A stretch of 64,000 nucleotides of DNA from Brucella sp. BE17 (GCF_039545455.1 NZ_CP154467.1:558001-622000); one strand, 5' to 3'. Positions 38,403 to 47,198 are shown, counted from the first letter of the stretch. A program made the numbers and translations. Notes: generated by a model from the sequence alone, not told the origin.

Positions 38403-39830
38403 TCAATTGCTGCCTTCGTGACCAGCATGGCCGTTTTCGAGCAGGTGCCTGAGTGTGATAAAGCCGTTTTCGACCTTTTTACGGTCCGTGGGCGAAGAAA
38501 AGGCAATGCGCACCCGATGATAGGTCCGCTCGCCGCGCCCGGGCTTGAACTCGTCTTCATCATCGATCAGCAGTCCGTTTTCATAGGCTGCGGTCTTGAA
38601 TGTGCCAGTCAGCCATGGTTCGGGCAGTTTGAGCCACAAAATGGGGACATGTGGCGAGGACACGAAATCATGGCCTGCAAAAATCGTGCGGGCGAGTTTT
38701 TCGCGCCATGCAATTTCTTCGGCGCATTGCGCACGCAAAGCTTCCGCCTGACCCGATAGCACCAGTTGCGCGGTGGTCTCGGCCAGAACAAAGGAAATGC
38801 CGCCGGTCATCAGCTTGTGGGTGACGTGAACCCGCTGCGCACAATGTGGCGGGCAGGCGACCCAGCCGCAGCGTAGGCCGGCACTGACCGCCTTGGAAAG
38901 GCTACCGGTCAAAAAAGTACGCTCCGGCGCGATATCCGCCATTTTTGGAATGCCGGACGGTGTCATGACTCCATAGGTGTCGTCCTCGATCAGCCAGACA
39001 TTGTGACGGGCGGCGATCTCGGCAATCGCCTCACGGCGTTCAACGGGCATAACGGCGAGCGTGGGATTGTGGACGCTTGGCATCATGAAGGCCATGGTCG
39101 GGTGTTGCTGGTTGCAGATACGCTCGAATTCGTCGGGGATCATGCCCTGTTCGTCGCTCAACGCGATTGCGGTGCGTCGTCCGATCAGGCGTGCAGCACG
39201 GCTGATCTGCGTATAAGTGAGGTCTTCAAACACGATGCGGTCGCCGGGCGCGGTAAACGCGGAAATAACTGCCATTGCAGCGGCATGCGCCCCATTGGTG
39301 ACGACGATTGTTTCGAGATCGATGGCTTCGTTTCTCGAGCCGCCTCCCATCTCCAACCATTGCCGCCCGGCTTCCAGCCAGTGCTGCGGAATATAGCGCG
39401 TATAATTTCCCACTTCGTGCGGATAATTATGCAGGATCGAGGTGAAAATAGGCCCAAGGATTGTGTGCTGTCCGATATCGGGTGCCGCTGTGGTGTCCAG
39501 ACGTATCTTGTCGGGCGGCGCTTCCTGAAGCCGTGTTCCGGCAATGCCATCGCTGGAATAGGCGGGTGGCGCATTTTTGCGCATGTTTTGATCAAGCACA
39601 TAAGTGCCGCGCCCGACTTCGCCGCTCACCAACCCTCTCTCGTAGGCAAGCGCATAAGCGCGGCCGATTGTGCCGATTGTCACCTTCAAGTCATAGGCGA
39701 GATTGCGCTGCGGCGGCAGTTTCTGACCTGCTGGCAAAGCGCCTGTTTCAATAGCCTCTTCAATTGCGTCGGCCAGTTGCAAATAAATCGGTCCGGATTT
39801 TCCGGTCAGGACGGGAAGCCAATTTGTCAT
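38403..39830 (-). CDS. MocR/PdxR-type regulator (GntR HTH fused to aminotransferase-like domain)
   Basis: A 475-residue regulator. Residues about 8-80 form a GntR-type winged helix (IYLQLADAIEEAIETGALP, then GQKLPPQRNLAYDLKVTIGT); the rest is a fold-type I pyridoxal-phosphate domain with LIEDDTYGV and the cofactor lysine in FLTGSLSKAVSAGLRCGW. MocR proteins sense a PLP adduct or PLP itself and regulate nearby or amine-related genes. It faces a DUF1127 gene across a 111-base gap with GATACAA repeats that are likely operator half-sites. The ligand and target are unknown. Confidence 0.9.
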   Translation of the reverse strand: MTNWLPVLTGKSGPIYLQLADAIEEAIETGALPAGQKLPPQRNLAYDLKVTIGTIGRAYALAYERGLVSGEVGRGTYVLDQNMRKNAPPAYSSDGIAGTRLQEAPPDKIRLDTTAAPDIGQHTILGPIFTSILHNYPHEVGNYTRYIPQHWLEAGRQWLEMGGGSRNEAIDLETIVVTNGAHAAAMAVISAFTAPGDRIVFEDLTYTQISRAARLIGRRTAIALSDEQGMIPDEFERICNQQHPTMAFMMPSVHNPTLAVMPVERREAIAEIAARHNVWLIEDDTYGVMTPSGIPKMADIAPERTFLTGSLSKAVSAGLRCGWVACPPHCAQRVHVTHKLMTGGISFVLAETTAQLVLSGQAEALRAQCAEEIAWREKLARTIFAGHDFVSSPHVPILWLKLPEPWLTGTFKTAAYENGLLIDDEDEFKPGRGERTYHRVRIAFSSPTDRKKVENGFITLRHLLENGHAGHEGSN

Positions 39831-39846
39831 GGTGACAAGTTATAAA

Positions 39847-39980
39847 TTGTATCGATCAATTGTCAATGTATAGGATCAATTCAGTCAAACTCGGCCGAAA
39901 AACGTGCCGAAACAACTCTATTTGCATAAGGATAGAGCAGAATGTTCTATTTTAGACAGGAAATTGATACAATTGATACA
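39847..39980. promoter_or_regulatory. GATACAA repeats, probable MocR operator
   Basis: Two perfect 9-base direct repeats ATTGATACA stand head to tail at 39963-39971 and 39972-39980, and an inverted copy of the core (TTGTATC) is at 39847-39853 close to the regulator's start codon. MocR regulators such as GabR bind pairs of short direct repeats, so these are the likely binding sites. Confidence 0.5.
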
Positions 39981-40205
39981 ATGCTGCCGCAGAAGCAGTC
40001 TACCATGACCGAAGTCTCGTCAAACCAAATCAGGCCAAGACGCGGCCCGTTGCGTCGATTGATCGATTGGTTGACGTGGCAAGCCGCAATACGGCGCAGC
40101 CGTCTTGCCTTATATGAATTGACCGACGAGCAATTGCGCGATGTGGGGCTAGGGCGCTGTGAAGCCGAGAAGGAAGCGCGCAAGGTGCGCTTCCACCTAC
40201 GTTGA
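39942..40205 (+). CDS. DUF1127 (YjiS-like) small protein
   Basis: An 87-residue (maximum) basic protein. The C-terminal half is a DUF1127 domain: RRLIDWLTWQAAIRRSRLALY followed by ELTDEQLRDVGLGRCEAEKEARK. Small DUF1127 proteins in alphaproteobacteria have been linked to RNA turnover and stress or phosphate metabolism; nothing specific can be said here. ATG 39942 is supported by AAGGA nine bases upstream, but then the ATTGATACA repeats would be inside the coding region; starts at 39981 or 40005 would place them upstream, so the start is uncertain. It is divergent from the MocR-type gene. Confidence 0.8.
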   Translation: MFYFRQEIDTIDTMLPQKQSTMTEVSSNQIRPRRGPLRRLIDWLTWQAAIRRSRLALYELTDEQLRDVGLGRCEAEKEARKVRFHLR

Positions 40206-40210
40206 AAAGA

Positions 40211-40612
40211 TCAGTCGCAGTCGTTCGTGCCCGATGCCCAGCGATTGACGTCGCTCATGATGCGGCCGCCATGGCTTTGCTGCATCATGGGGCCAAAAGT
40301 CTCGACACGCGCCGGGTTGCCCTCAGCTTGTACGACCAGCAACGGCCGCGATCCGGGATTACGCGCCGGAACCACCAGAATGCGCGGTCGACCGCTAAAA
40401 GAATTGAGTTCGGGTGCCAGTGAGTAGCCTTTGAAATCCTTGTCCTTGGACTTGAACCAGCAGCGATTGGCGGCAACCGCAATCCGCTCCATGGTCGGCA
40501 GCGCTCGCTTGCTAGGATCGGACAGGGAAGGCGCAGGTGTTGATTTGGGCATGCATGAAGCCACAAGCGCAAGCAGAGGCAGGGCAAAAACGGCAATGGT
40601 TTTATGAGACAA
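40211..40612 (-). CDS. small lipoprotein, function unknown
   Basis: A 133-residue predicted lipoprotein if started at TTG 40612 (GGAG five bases upstream), giving the signal KTIAVFALPLLALVASC with a lipobox LVASC. The mature part has a Pro/Ser-rich spacer and a globular domain with NRCWFKSKDKDF and RPRILVVPARNP; a second cysteine occurs near the end (TNDCD). No family recognised. It converges on the DUF1127 gene, with 5 bases between stops. A longer in-frame start at 40708 would bury the signal peptide. Confidence 0.8.
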   Translation of the reverse strand: MSHKTIAVFALPLLALVASCMPKSTPAPSLSDPSKRALPTMERIAVAANRCWFKSKDKDFKGYSLAPELNSFSGRPRILVVPARNPGSRPLLVVQAEGNPARVETFGPMMQQSHGGRIMSDVNRWASGTNDCD

Positions 40613-40656
40613 ATGAGGCTCCGCTTGAGGCGATGAGAATTCTGACCGGCCAGAAT

Positions 40657-41307
40657 TCAGGCAAGGTGGGGCATGAAGGATTTGAGCCCGTCGCTCATCT
40701 CGTTCCATATGCGTTCAAAAGCTGGATGTTGCGGCGCTTTTGCGGCATAGGCGTCAAATTTCGGAAAATCATCGAGTAAATCTGTGCGACCTGAAAGTTT
40801 CTTGAACGGCTCCATCAAAAAGCGCACCGGCAATAGCCACGCATCGGCAAAGGTCGGGGTGTTTCCCAGGGCGTAATCGTGCCTGTCCGAAAGACGTGAT
40901 TCGACAAATTTCAATCCGGAAATCTGCTTTTCAAATAGTCTTTCAATGGTGGTCGTATCGCGGCCAGATTTGCTTAGAAGAATAAACAATCGCATTGTTT
41001 CCCGCAGTACATCTTCTTCCGCAATGCGGGCGAGCAGCCGGATCAGCGCGCGTTCGCGTGGGCTGCCGGGCAAAAGCGAGATTTCGGGAAAATGATCTTC
41101 CAGATATTCATTGATGACAACGGCCTCGAACAGCGTTTCGCCTGATGAGGTTATGAGAACCGGAATGCGCTTCAAGGGTGCGACTTCGCCAAAATCAGCA
41201 GGCGTGGGGTAGGGCTGGGCGATCGGTTTGAACGGCAGTTCCTTGACATAGAGGACACTGCGCACCGCAGCGCAATAAGGCGAAAGAGGCCGATTATAAA
41301 GCTGCAT
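40657..41307 (-). CDS. glutathione S-transferase family protein
   Basis: A 216-residue GST-like protein. The thioredoxin-fold N-terminal domain reads MQLYNRPLSPYCAAVRSVLY and keeps the cis-proline and ES-like glutathione contacts (RIPVLITSSGETLFEAVVINEYLED); the all-helical C-terminal domain has TPTFADAWLLP. The SPYC segment suggests a Ser or Cys catalytic residue, as in omega/beta-like classes. ATG 41307 follows GGGAGC. Substrate unknown. Confidence 0.9.
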   Translation of the reverse strand: MQLYNRPLSPYCAAVRSVLYVKELPFKPIAQPYPTPADFGEVAPLKRIPVLITSSGETLFEAVVINEYLEDHFPEISLLPGSPRERALIRLLARIAEEDVLRETMRLFILLSKSGRDTTTIERLFEKQISGLKFVESRLSDRHDYALGNTPTFADAWLLPVRFLMEPFKKLSGRTDLLDDFPKFDAYAAKAPQHPAFERIWNEMSDGLKSFMPHLA

Positions 41308-41409
41308 GGTGGTCGCTCCCTGATTAAACCCCGATTCGAATAGCGTCGAGGCTTTTAAAAACGAAGCTGCCATGAAACGGCATCGGGTACCAGCCGATTT
41401 TGTGATATA

Positions 41410-41444
41410 GAAAACGGCCCTCGTATCAAGATATGAGGGCCGTT
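41410..41444 (-). terminator. terminator after purQ
   Basis: ACGGCCCTCGTATC (41414-41427) pairs with GATATGAGGGCCGT (41430-41443), one wobble, with a 2-base gap that opens into a small loop. On the minus strand it is followed by TTTTCTAT. It ends the purC-purS-purQ unit 20 bases after purQ. Confidence 0.8.
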
Positions 41445-41466
41445 CCTTTGTTCGTTCATGGGATAA

Positions 41467-42138
41467 TCAGGCGGCGATCCCCAGTGCGCCCGCAAAGAGC
41501 GCCCGACCGTCAATGCCGCCATGGGCGGTTTCGATCAGGTTTTCGGGATGCGGCATCATGCCAAGCACATTGCCGCGTTGATTGACGATACCGGCGATGT
41601 CGTTGACCGATCCGTTCGGATTGGTGCCTTCGGCGTAACGAAACACCACCTGGCCTTCGCCTTCGATGCGCTTTAATGTTTCCACATCTGCAAAATAATT
41701 GCCGTCATGATGGGCCACCGGGCAGCGGATGATCTGGTTTTGGGCATAACCGCGGGTGAAGGCGGTATTGGCATTGGTGACTTCGAGCTTGACCTCGCGG
41801 CAGACGAATTTAAGCGATGCGTTGCGCATCAATGCGCCGGGCAGCAGGCCTGCTTCGACCAGAATCTGGAAGCCGTTGCACACGCCCATAACCATGACGC
41901 CCTTGTCAGCCTTTTCGCGCACGGCCTGCATCACCGGCATGCGTGCGGCAATCGCACCACAACGCAAATAGTCACCGTAGGAAAAGCCGCCCGGAATGAG
42001 GATCAGGTCGACATCGTCGGGGATCGACGTGTCGGTCTGCCATACGGTTACAGGCGGTTGGCCGGTAATCTTGGTCAGCGCTGCGATCATGTCGCGGTCG
42101 CGATTAAGGCCGGGAAGAAGAATGACGGCGGATTTCAT
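41467..42138 (-). CDS. purQ: phosphoribosylformylglycinamidine synthase, PurQ subunit
   Basis: Class I glutamine amidotransferase that supplies ammonia to PurL. The nucleophile is Cys87 in [10 protein letters not shown], with His197 and Glu199 in [10 protein letters not shown] completing the triad. 223 residues is normal. It lies 18 bases downstream of purS and is the last gene of the purC-purS-purQ run. Confidence 0.97.
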   Translation of the reverse strand: MKSAVILLPGLNRDRDMIAALTKITGQPPVTVWQTDTSIPDDVDLILIPGGFSYGDYLRCGAIAARMPVMQAVREKADKGVMVMGVCNGFQILVEAGLLPGALMRNASLKFVCREVKLEVTNANTAFTRGYAQNQIIRCPVAHHDGNYFADVETLKRIEGEGQVVFRYAEGTNPNGSVNDIAGIVNQRGNVLGMMPHPENLIETAHGGIDGRALFAGALGIAA

Positions 42139-42156
42139 GGCGTGTCCGTGTCCTTT

Positions 42157-42399
42157 TTAGCCAATGGCGATTGCGTAATCTTCGATCACCGTATTGGCGA
42201 GCAGCTTTTCACACATGGCCTTGATGTCGGCTTCGGCCTTGGCCTTGTCAGAACCTTCCAGTTCGAGATCAAAAACCTTGCCCTGTCGCGCGGAATTGAC
42301 GCCGTCAAAACCGAGACTGCCGAGTGCGCCGACAATAGCCTTGCCCTGCGGGTCGAGAACGCCATTTTTCAAAGTAACGGTGACGCGTGCCTTGATCAC
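42157..42399 (-). CDS. purS: phosphoribosylformylglycinamidine synthase, PurS subunit
   Basis: An 80-residue structural subunit that bridges PurL and PurQ. Family features: KARVTVTLKNGVLDPQGKAIVGALGSLGFDGVNSARQGK followed by an acidic C-terminal half. Its presence explains why PurL here is the short form. It sits between purC and purQ on the same strand; a hairpin lies in the purC-purS gap. Confidence 0.96.
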   Translation of the reverse strand: MIKARVTVTLKNGVLDPQGKAIVGALGSLGFDGVNSARQGKVFDLELEGSDKAKAEADIKAMCEKLLANTVIEDYAIAIG

Positions 42400-42434
42400 T
42401 GTTTGTCATCCCTGTTTTGTGAATGCGAATAAAG

Positions 42435-42460
42435 CAGCCCGGAAATATTCCTCCGGGCTG
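42435..42460 (-). other. hairpin in the purC-purS intergenic gap
   Basis: CAGCCCGGA (42435-42443) pairs with TCCGGGCTG (42452-42460) around an 8-base loop. On the minus strand the following bases (CTTTATTC) are only weakly T-rich. It may act as a partial terminator or mRNA-stability element that sets the ratio of purC to purS-purQ expression; this is inference. Confidence 0.5.
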
Positions 42461-42470
42461 TGTGATGCGT

Positions 42471-43235
42471 TTACTTGACCAGCTTCGGGCCTGTTGGGCG
42501 TGGCGTATCGTTCTCGTTCATGATGCCGAGACGGCGCGCCACTTCCTGATAGGCCTCAACCAATCCGCCCATATCGCGGCGGAAACGGTCCTTGTCGAGC
42601 TTGTCGTTGCTGGCGATATCCCACAAACGCGCCGAATCGGGCGAAATCTCGTCGGCCACGACAATACGCATCATGTCGCCCTCAAACAGGCGTCCGCATT
42701 CCATCTTGAAATCGACAAGCTGGATGCCGATGCCGAGGAACAAGCCGGTGAGGAAGTCGTTGACGCGAATGGCGAGTGCCATGATGTCGTCGATTTCCTG
42801 CGGGCTGGCCCAGCCGAAAGCCGTGATATGTTCTTCGGTGACCATTGGGTCATCAAGCGCATCGGCCTTGTAATAAAATTCGATGATCGAGCGCGGCAGC
42901 AATGTACCTTCCTCGATCCCAAGACGCTTGGAAAGCGATCCGGCGGCGACATTGCGCACCACGACTTCCAGCGGAATGATTTCCACTTCCTTGATCAGCT
43001 GCTCACGCATGTTGAGGCGGCGGATGAAGTGGGTGGGGATGCCGATGCGGTTCAGCTGCGTGAAGATGTGTTCGGAAATGCGGTTGTTGAGAACGCCCTT
43101 TCCGTCAATCACCTCATGCTTTTTCGCGTTGAATGCTGTTGCATCGTCCTTGAAGAACTGGACAAGTGTGCCGGGCTCAGGGCCTTCATAAAGAATCTTG
43201 GCCTTGCCCTCGTAAATACGGCGGCGACGGTTCAT
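42471..43235 (-). CDS. purC: phosphoribosylaminoimidazole-succinocarboxamide synthase
   Basis: SAICAR synthetase (adds aspartate to CAIR in purine synthesis), 254 residues. The N-terminal [31 protein letters not shown] and central [13 protein letters not shown] motifs and [12 protein letters not shown] are all present. It is the first gene of the minus-strand purC-purS-purQ run. Confidence 0.96.
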   Translation of the reverse strand: MNRRRRIYEGKAKILYEGPEPGTLVQFFKDDATAFNAKKHEVIDGKGVLNNRISEHIFTQLNRIGIPTHFIRRLNMREQLIKEVEIIPLEVVVRNVAAGSLSKRLGIEEGTLLPRSIIEFYYKADALDDPMVTEEHITAFGWASPQEIDDIMALAIRVNDFLTGLFLGIGIQLVDFKMECGRLFEGDMMRIVVADEISPDSARLWDIASNDKLDKDRFRRDMGGLVEAYQEVARRLGIMNENDTPRPTGPKLVK

Positions 43236-43513
43236 GGCTTTTCTCGGATTTCCAAACAGTGATGATCGGCATAGTGCCGTTATTCTCGCGGGCTACCTAT
43301 AGCAATTAGGGCGCTTTAACAATCCTGCTTCGTGGCCTTTCCCCGTTTTTGGCCCCCGTCTGGAAGTTCGCGTGCGCAAGTTTATGCCGGAACTGCAAGA
43401 AAGTGATGCTTTGCCGAGGATTTGCCCTTGTATATTCTTGCGCCCCTTGCCAGCTTTAGGCGAGAGAAGCTGACAGAATCTCTTAGTAACGCCTTATCTC
43501 GGGAGCTTTATGA

Positions 43514-43837
43514 ATGACCTCTGGCATGGATGATCGCCGCAACGCTTTTGAAAAGAAATTCGCACTGGATGCGGAATTGCGCTTCAAGGCTGAAGCCCGT
43601 CGCAACAAGCTCCTTGGTCTGTGGGCCGCGGAACTTCTTGGCAAGCACGATGCAGATGCCGACGCATATGCCCGGGACGTCGTTGCAGCCGATTTCGAGG
43701 AAGCGGGCGACGATGACGTTTTCCGTAAAGTGCGCGGTGATTTCGACGCAGCCAATGTGAATGTGGCCGACACCGTCATTCGCGAAAAGATGCTGGCTCT
43801 GCTTGAGGAAGCAATCAGTCAGGTCTCAAAGGACTGA
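43514..43837 (+). CDS. F1-ATPase inhibitor zeta subunit (DUF1476)
   Basis: A 107-residue, mostly helical, charged protein. The N-terminal MTSGMDDRRNAFEKKFALDA followed by ELRFKAEARRNKLLGLWAAELLG is typical of DUF1476, shown in Paracoccus to be the zeta subunit that blocks ATP hydrolysis by F1Fo ATP synthase through its N-terminal arm. The gene stands alone, away from ATP synthase genes; an Atp12 assembly factor is elsewhere in this window. GGGAG precedes the ATG by about nine bases. Confidence 0.9.
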   Translation: MTSGMDDRRNAFEKKFALDAELRFKAEARRNKLLGLWAAELLGKHDADADAYARDVVAADFEEAGDDDVFRKVRGDFDAANVNVADTVIREKMLALLEEAISQVSKD

Positions 43838-43880
43838 CAAAACCGGGGGGAAGGTGAAGAGCTTTCCGCCCCGTTTTATT
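43838..43880 (+). terminator. terminator after the zeta-subunit gene
   Basis: AAAACCGGGGGGAAGG and CTTTCCGCCCCGTTTT form a stem with a bulge and one mismatch, followed by ATTT. It begins immediately after the stop codon. Confidence 0.55.
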
Positions 43881-43908
43881 TCTGCGTTTGGCTGATTGGA
43901 GGATGCTC

Positions 43909-44694
43909 ATGTCGAAGCCCGTGTTAAAATCTGCGTCACTGTCTTCGCGCCTGCGTGCCGGAGAAACAGTTCTTTCGGCATGGTCGTCCCTTCCGGAGCC
44001 TCTCACGATCGAAATCTTGGCTCATAGTGCGTTTGATGCCGTGACGATCGACATGCAGCATGGTGGTCATGACGAGGCGAGTGTCCTTCGCAGTGTCGGG
44101 CTCGTGCTTAATGCCGGTAAGCCACCTGTGGTGCGTGTCCCGGTAGGACGCTTCGATATGGCGAGCCGCGCGCTGGATTTCGGCGCTCAGGCCGTGATCG
44201 CCCCGATGATCAACTCCGTCGAAGATGCGCGCAAATTTGCAGCGGCCATGAAATATCCGCCCGTTGGCGAGCGCTCATGGGGCGTATTCCGTCCCAATGC
44301 CGATTATGGCACACCGGGCTCCAACGATTATCTGACGGGCGCCAATCACGACACGTTGGCATTTGCGATGATCGAGACGCGCGACGCTTACGATGCGCTG
44401 GATGCTATTCTGGACGTGCGCGGCATTGATGGCGTGTTTGTCGGCCCCGCCGACTTTTCGATTGCATGGAGCAACGGCCGCGAAGCAAATCCGCATTCCG
44501 AGGCCATTCTCGAGCCTGTCAGCACGATTGCGCGCAAGGCTGCGGCTGCGGGTAAGATTGCCGGTATTTATTCACCCACGCCGGAATTCGCCAAGCGCTA
44601 CATTCCGCTTGGCTTTCAGTTCCTGACGCTTGGAAGTGATCGTGGTTATATCAGCCTTGCCGCGCAAACCCTGGTCAATGCCGTACGCGACTGA
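43909..44694 (+). CDS. HpcH/HpaI-family aldolase
   Basis: A 261-residue class II aldolase of the 2-keto-3-deoxy-acid type that cleaves 2-oxo-hydroxy acids to pyruvate and an aldehyde. Motifs: TIDMQHGGHDEASV (catalytic His region), RVPVGRF, DFGAQAVIAPMINSVEDA, MIETRDAYDALDAIL and GVFVGPADFSIAWS (metal ligand Glu and Asp). ATG 43909 follows GGAGGATGCTC; the in-frame ATGs at 43888 and 43903 have no fitting ribosome site. The natural substrate is not determinable. Confidence 0.92.
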   Translation: MSKPVLKSASLSSRLRAGETVLSAWSSLPEPLTIEILAHSAFDAVTIDMQHGGHDEASVLRSVGLVLNAGKPPVVRVPVGRFDMASRALDFGAQAVIAPMINSVEDARKFAAAMKYPPVGERSWGVFRPNADYGTPGSNDYLTGANHDTLAFAMIETRDAYDALDAILDVRGIDGVFVGPADFSIAWSNGREANPHSEAILEPVSTIARKAAAAGKIAGIYSPTPEFAKRYIPLGFQFLTLGSDRGYISLAAQTLVNAVRD

Positions 44695-44803
44695 TGTGTG
44701 CTGCCCGCGATATCCATAAATCCGTCGCCATTTGTATAGATGAATTGAGCTCAAGCGCAGCCGGTTTCGGCTCAAGGCAAATGCACGACCGACGGGTGGA
44801 TAT

Positions 44804-45688
44804 ATGGTGAAAAAAACTGGCCGCCGCGCCTTGCTGATTGTAAATCCCAACGCCCGAAACGGACAGGGTTTTGGCGGTGCGATGCAAAAAGTTCTCGAAG
44901 AGGGTAGTCTTAGCTTATCCCCGCATCAACCCGCAAAAGACGAAACGATTTCCGATGTGATCATGCGCGAACGCGATCATGATCTGGTTATCATCGGCGG
45001 TGGAGATGGATCGCTCAATGCTGCGGCCAGAGGACTTGCAGAAACGGGTCTGCCGCTCGCAATCCTGCCTCTCGGGACAGCCAATGATTTTGCCCGCACG
45101 GTTGGAATTCCTGCAGATCCGGTGGAAGCTGCACAGCAATTATTGACCTATAAGGCGCATGAAATTGATCTCGGTGAGGTCAATGGTCACCTTTATTTCA
45201 ATGTTGCCAGCATCGGTTTTAGCGCGGAGCTGGCGAGCGAACTCAGCGGAGCTGCCAAGAAAAAATGGGGCAAGTTTGGTTACGCTCTCGTTGCTGCCCG
45301 CCTTCTGATGCGCTCGGAACTTTTTACCGCATATCTTGAACATGATGGTCTCACAGAGAATATCCGTACATTGCAGGTATCGGTCGGCAACGGCAAATTC
45401 TATGGCGGCGGCATGGTGGTTGAGCAGAATGCCGCGATCGATGATGGAAAACTCGATTTTTACAGTCTTGAAGTGGATCACTGGTGGCATCTGTTGCGCC
45501 TGCTGCCGAGCCTTCGCCGCGGCACGCAATCGCAATGGCAGGATGTACGTGCCTTTCCCGTAAAAGAGGTGATCATTCGCACCAAAAAACCACGAGCCGT
45601 CAACACCGATGGCGAGTTAACGACGTGGACACCGGCGCATTTCAAACTGCATCGGCGAGCGATCAAGGTTTATATGCCAGGCGGATAA
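44804..45688 (+). CDS. diacylglycerol kinase-like lipid kinase (YegS/DagK family)
   Basis: A 294-residue soluble kinase of the DGK catalytic superfamily. VNPNARNGQG is the first nucleotide loop, GGGDGSLNAAARGL the ATP-binding signature, and PLGTANDFAR the second conserved loop; the C-terminal NVASIGFSAEL and NTDGELTTWTPAHF are typical. Members phosphorylate diacylglycerol, phosphatidylglycerol or sphingoid bases; the lipid cannot be told here. Confidence 0.9.
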   Translation: MVKKTGRRALLIVNPNARNGQGFGGAMQKVLEEGSLSLSPHQPAKDETISDVIMRERDHDLVIIGGGDGSLNAAARGLAETGLPLAILPLGTANDFARTVGIPADPVEAAQQLLTYKAHEIDLGEVNGHLYFNVASIGFSAELASELSGAAKKKWGKFGYALVAARLLMRSELFTAYLEHDGLTENIRTLQVSVGNGKFYGGGMVVEQNAAIDDGKLDFYSLEVDHWWHLLRLLPSLRRGTQSQWQDVRAFPVKEVIIRTKKPRAVNTDGELTTWTPAHFKLHRRAIKVYMPGG

Positions 45689-45706
45689 CCAATAACCGGA
45701 AAAAAA

Positions 45707-45732
45707 GGCCCGCATCGTAGACGTGCGGGCCA
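45707..45732 (-). terminator. orphan leftward terminator
   Basis: GGCCCGCA and TGCGGGCC form a perfect 8-bp stem with a 9-base loop. The T-run (TTTTTTT) is on the minus strand, so it best serves leftward transcription, yet no minus-strand gene precedes it. On that strand another hairpin (GGCTC/GAGCC, 45752-45772) lies just upstream, giving a two-stem small-RNA-like outline. It may also end the plus-strand lipid kinase gene inefficiently. Confidence 0.65.
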
Positions 45733-45944
45733 AGTCATGACGTTAGGTGACTGGCTCAGAGGTCAGTAGAGCCGTGATGTTAACGATTACGCCAAGGGTT
45801 CGTTCCATTGAGTGGCAAAATCGAGTCGAATTTGACGGCGGGGTGAAAGTTTTAATAAAACGTCAATGAATCGGTGACATCACTTTATTCAAATAAACAG
45901 CAGGCGGTCTTTTGACTGCCACGATAGTGACGGGCGTATGGCGT

Positions 45945-47198
45945 ATGGGTTCTGGGCGAGAGCTGAAGACAGGTTCGGGCTGGCGTGAAGGCGTAAAGGT
46001 TTTGCGCGAAAAACGCAGTTCCGTTTCCCTCATCACCTTCATGGCATTGGCCGTTGCACTTGCTGGCTGCGCGTCACAGACGCCTTCATCGCAAAAACCT
46101 AAAGCAAAACGTTCCAAAGAATATTTTGCGGAATCGAAATATGGCGTCAAGGCGAGCCCGCGTGTTGCCCATTCGACAGGAAAACCCTTGCCGCGCGGCG
46201 GCGGACGCGACCAGACCGGACGGCCCTACAAAGTGAAGGGCCGCTGGTACCATCCCAAGGAAGACAAAAATTACAAGGCAGTTGGACAAGCGTCCTGGTA
46301 CGGCGAAGCCTTTCATGGCCGGTTGACCGCCAATGGCGAAATCTACGATATGGCGCATCTGACTGCCGCGCATCCAACCATGCCCCTGCCAAGCTATGCG
46401 CGGGTTACAAACACGCAGACCGGCAGTTCGGTAATCGTGCGGGTTAATGATCGCGGTCCTTATGAATATGACCGGGTGATCGATCTTTCGCAGAAGGCCG
46501 CAGACATGCTCGGCTATCGCCATCATGGTACGGCCAAGGTGAAGGTCGAATATGTCGGACGTGCGCCGCTCGACGGTCAAGACGATTCCTACCTGATGGC
46601 ATCCTATCGTCCGGGTGATGGCGATCCAATGGGCCAGCCGGCGACCGGTGTCATGCTGGCGATGAACGGCCCGACGCCGACATCTTCGCAATCGTCAGCG
46701 CCCATAGCGGCATCGGCGCCGATCCCGCAGGATTCACCTTTTGCCGTCAATGACGCATACGGAAATGTACTGTCTCAGCCTGCAGTCGTTCCGCGGCCAT
46801 CACCGCGGCCTGATCTGGCGATGGGGCAGACAAGCGGCGATCATATCAAAGGCATGGCGGGTTATGCCCCTGATCAGTCAACGCTCCGCGCCTATGCACA
46901 AGAGAACACCTATGGCAGCATCCTGAACGAAGGGGCCGTTTCCGGCGCTTGGAAGACGCAGGATAGTGCGCGCAGCGGCGAATATGTGGAACTCGGGCTT
47001 TTCAATTCACTGGAAGCCATTGAAAAAGTCGAGCGCGCTCTGGCGAAGACGGCTCAAATTAGCCGCGCGCAGGTGCAGTCCGATACAGGCATGGTCTATG
47101 AACTGACCGCTGTTTCGCGAAAAGGCGACAATGATGCTCTCTTGAAAGCAGCATGGAAAGCCGGTGTAAGCGATGCATTTGTGGTGCGTGCCCATTAA
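45945..47198 (+). CDS. rlpA: septal-ring lytic transglycosylase RlpA-type lipoprotein
   Basis: Envelope protein of about 417 residues. A lipobox-like ALAGC follows the hydrophobic segment SLITFMALAVALAG, so it is probably an outer-membrane lipoprotein. The double-psi beta-barrel (about 105-200) has GQASWYGEAFHGRLTANGE and VRVNDRGPYEYDRVIDLS with the catalytic Asp; a Pro/Ser-rich region follows; the last 70 residues (GEYVELGLFNSLEAIEKVER and onward) form a SPOR domain that binds denuded septal glycan. The start is uncertain: ATG 45945 puts a long polar segment before the signal; a TTG or GTG nearer the signal is possible. Confidence 0.9.
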   Translation: MGSGRELKTGSGWREGVKVLREKRSSVSLITFMALAVALAGCASQTPSSQKPKAKRSKEYFAESKYGVKASPRVAHSTGKPLPRGGGRDQTGRPYKVKGRWYHPKEDKNYKAVGQASWYGEAFHGRLTANGEIYDMAHLTAAHPTMPLPSYARVTNTQTGSSVIVRVNDRGPYEYDRVIDLSQKAADMLGYRHHGTAKVKVEYVGRAPLDGQDDSYLMASYRPGDGDPMGQPATGVMLAMNGPTPTSSQSSAPIAASAPIPQDSPFAVNDAYGNVLSQPAVVPRPSPRPDLAMGQTSGDHIKGMAGYAPDQSTLRAYAQENTYGSILNEGAVSGAWKTQDSARSGEYVELGLFNSLEAIEKVERALAKTAQISRAQVQSDTGMVYELTAVSRKGDNDALLKAAWKAGVSDAFVVRAH

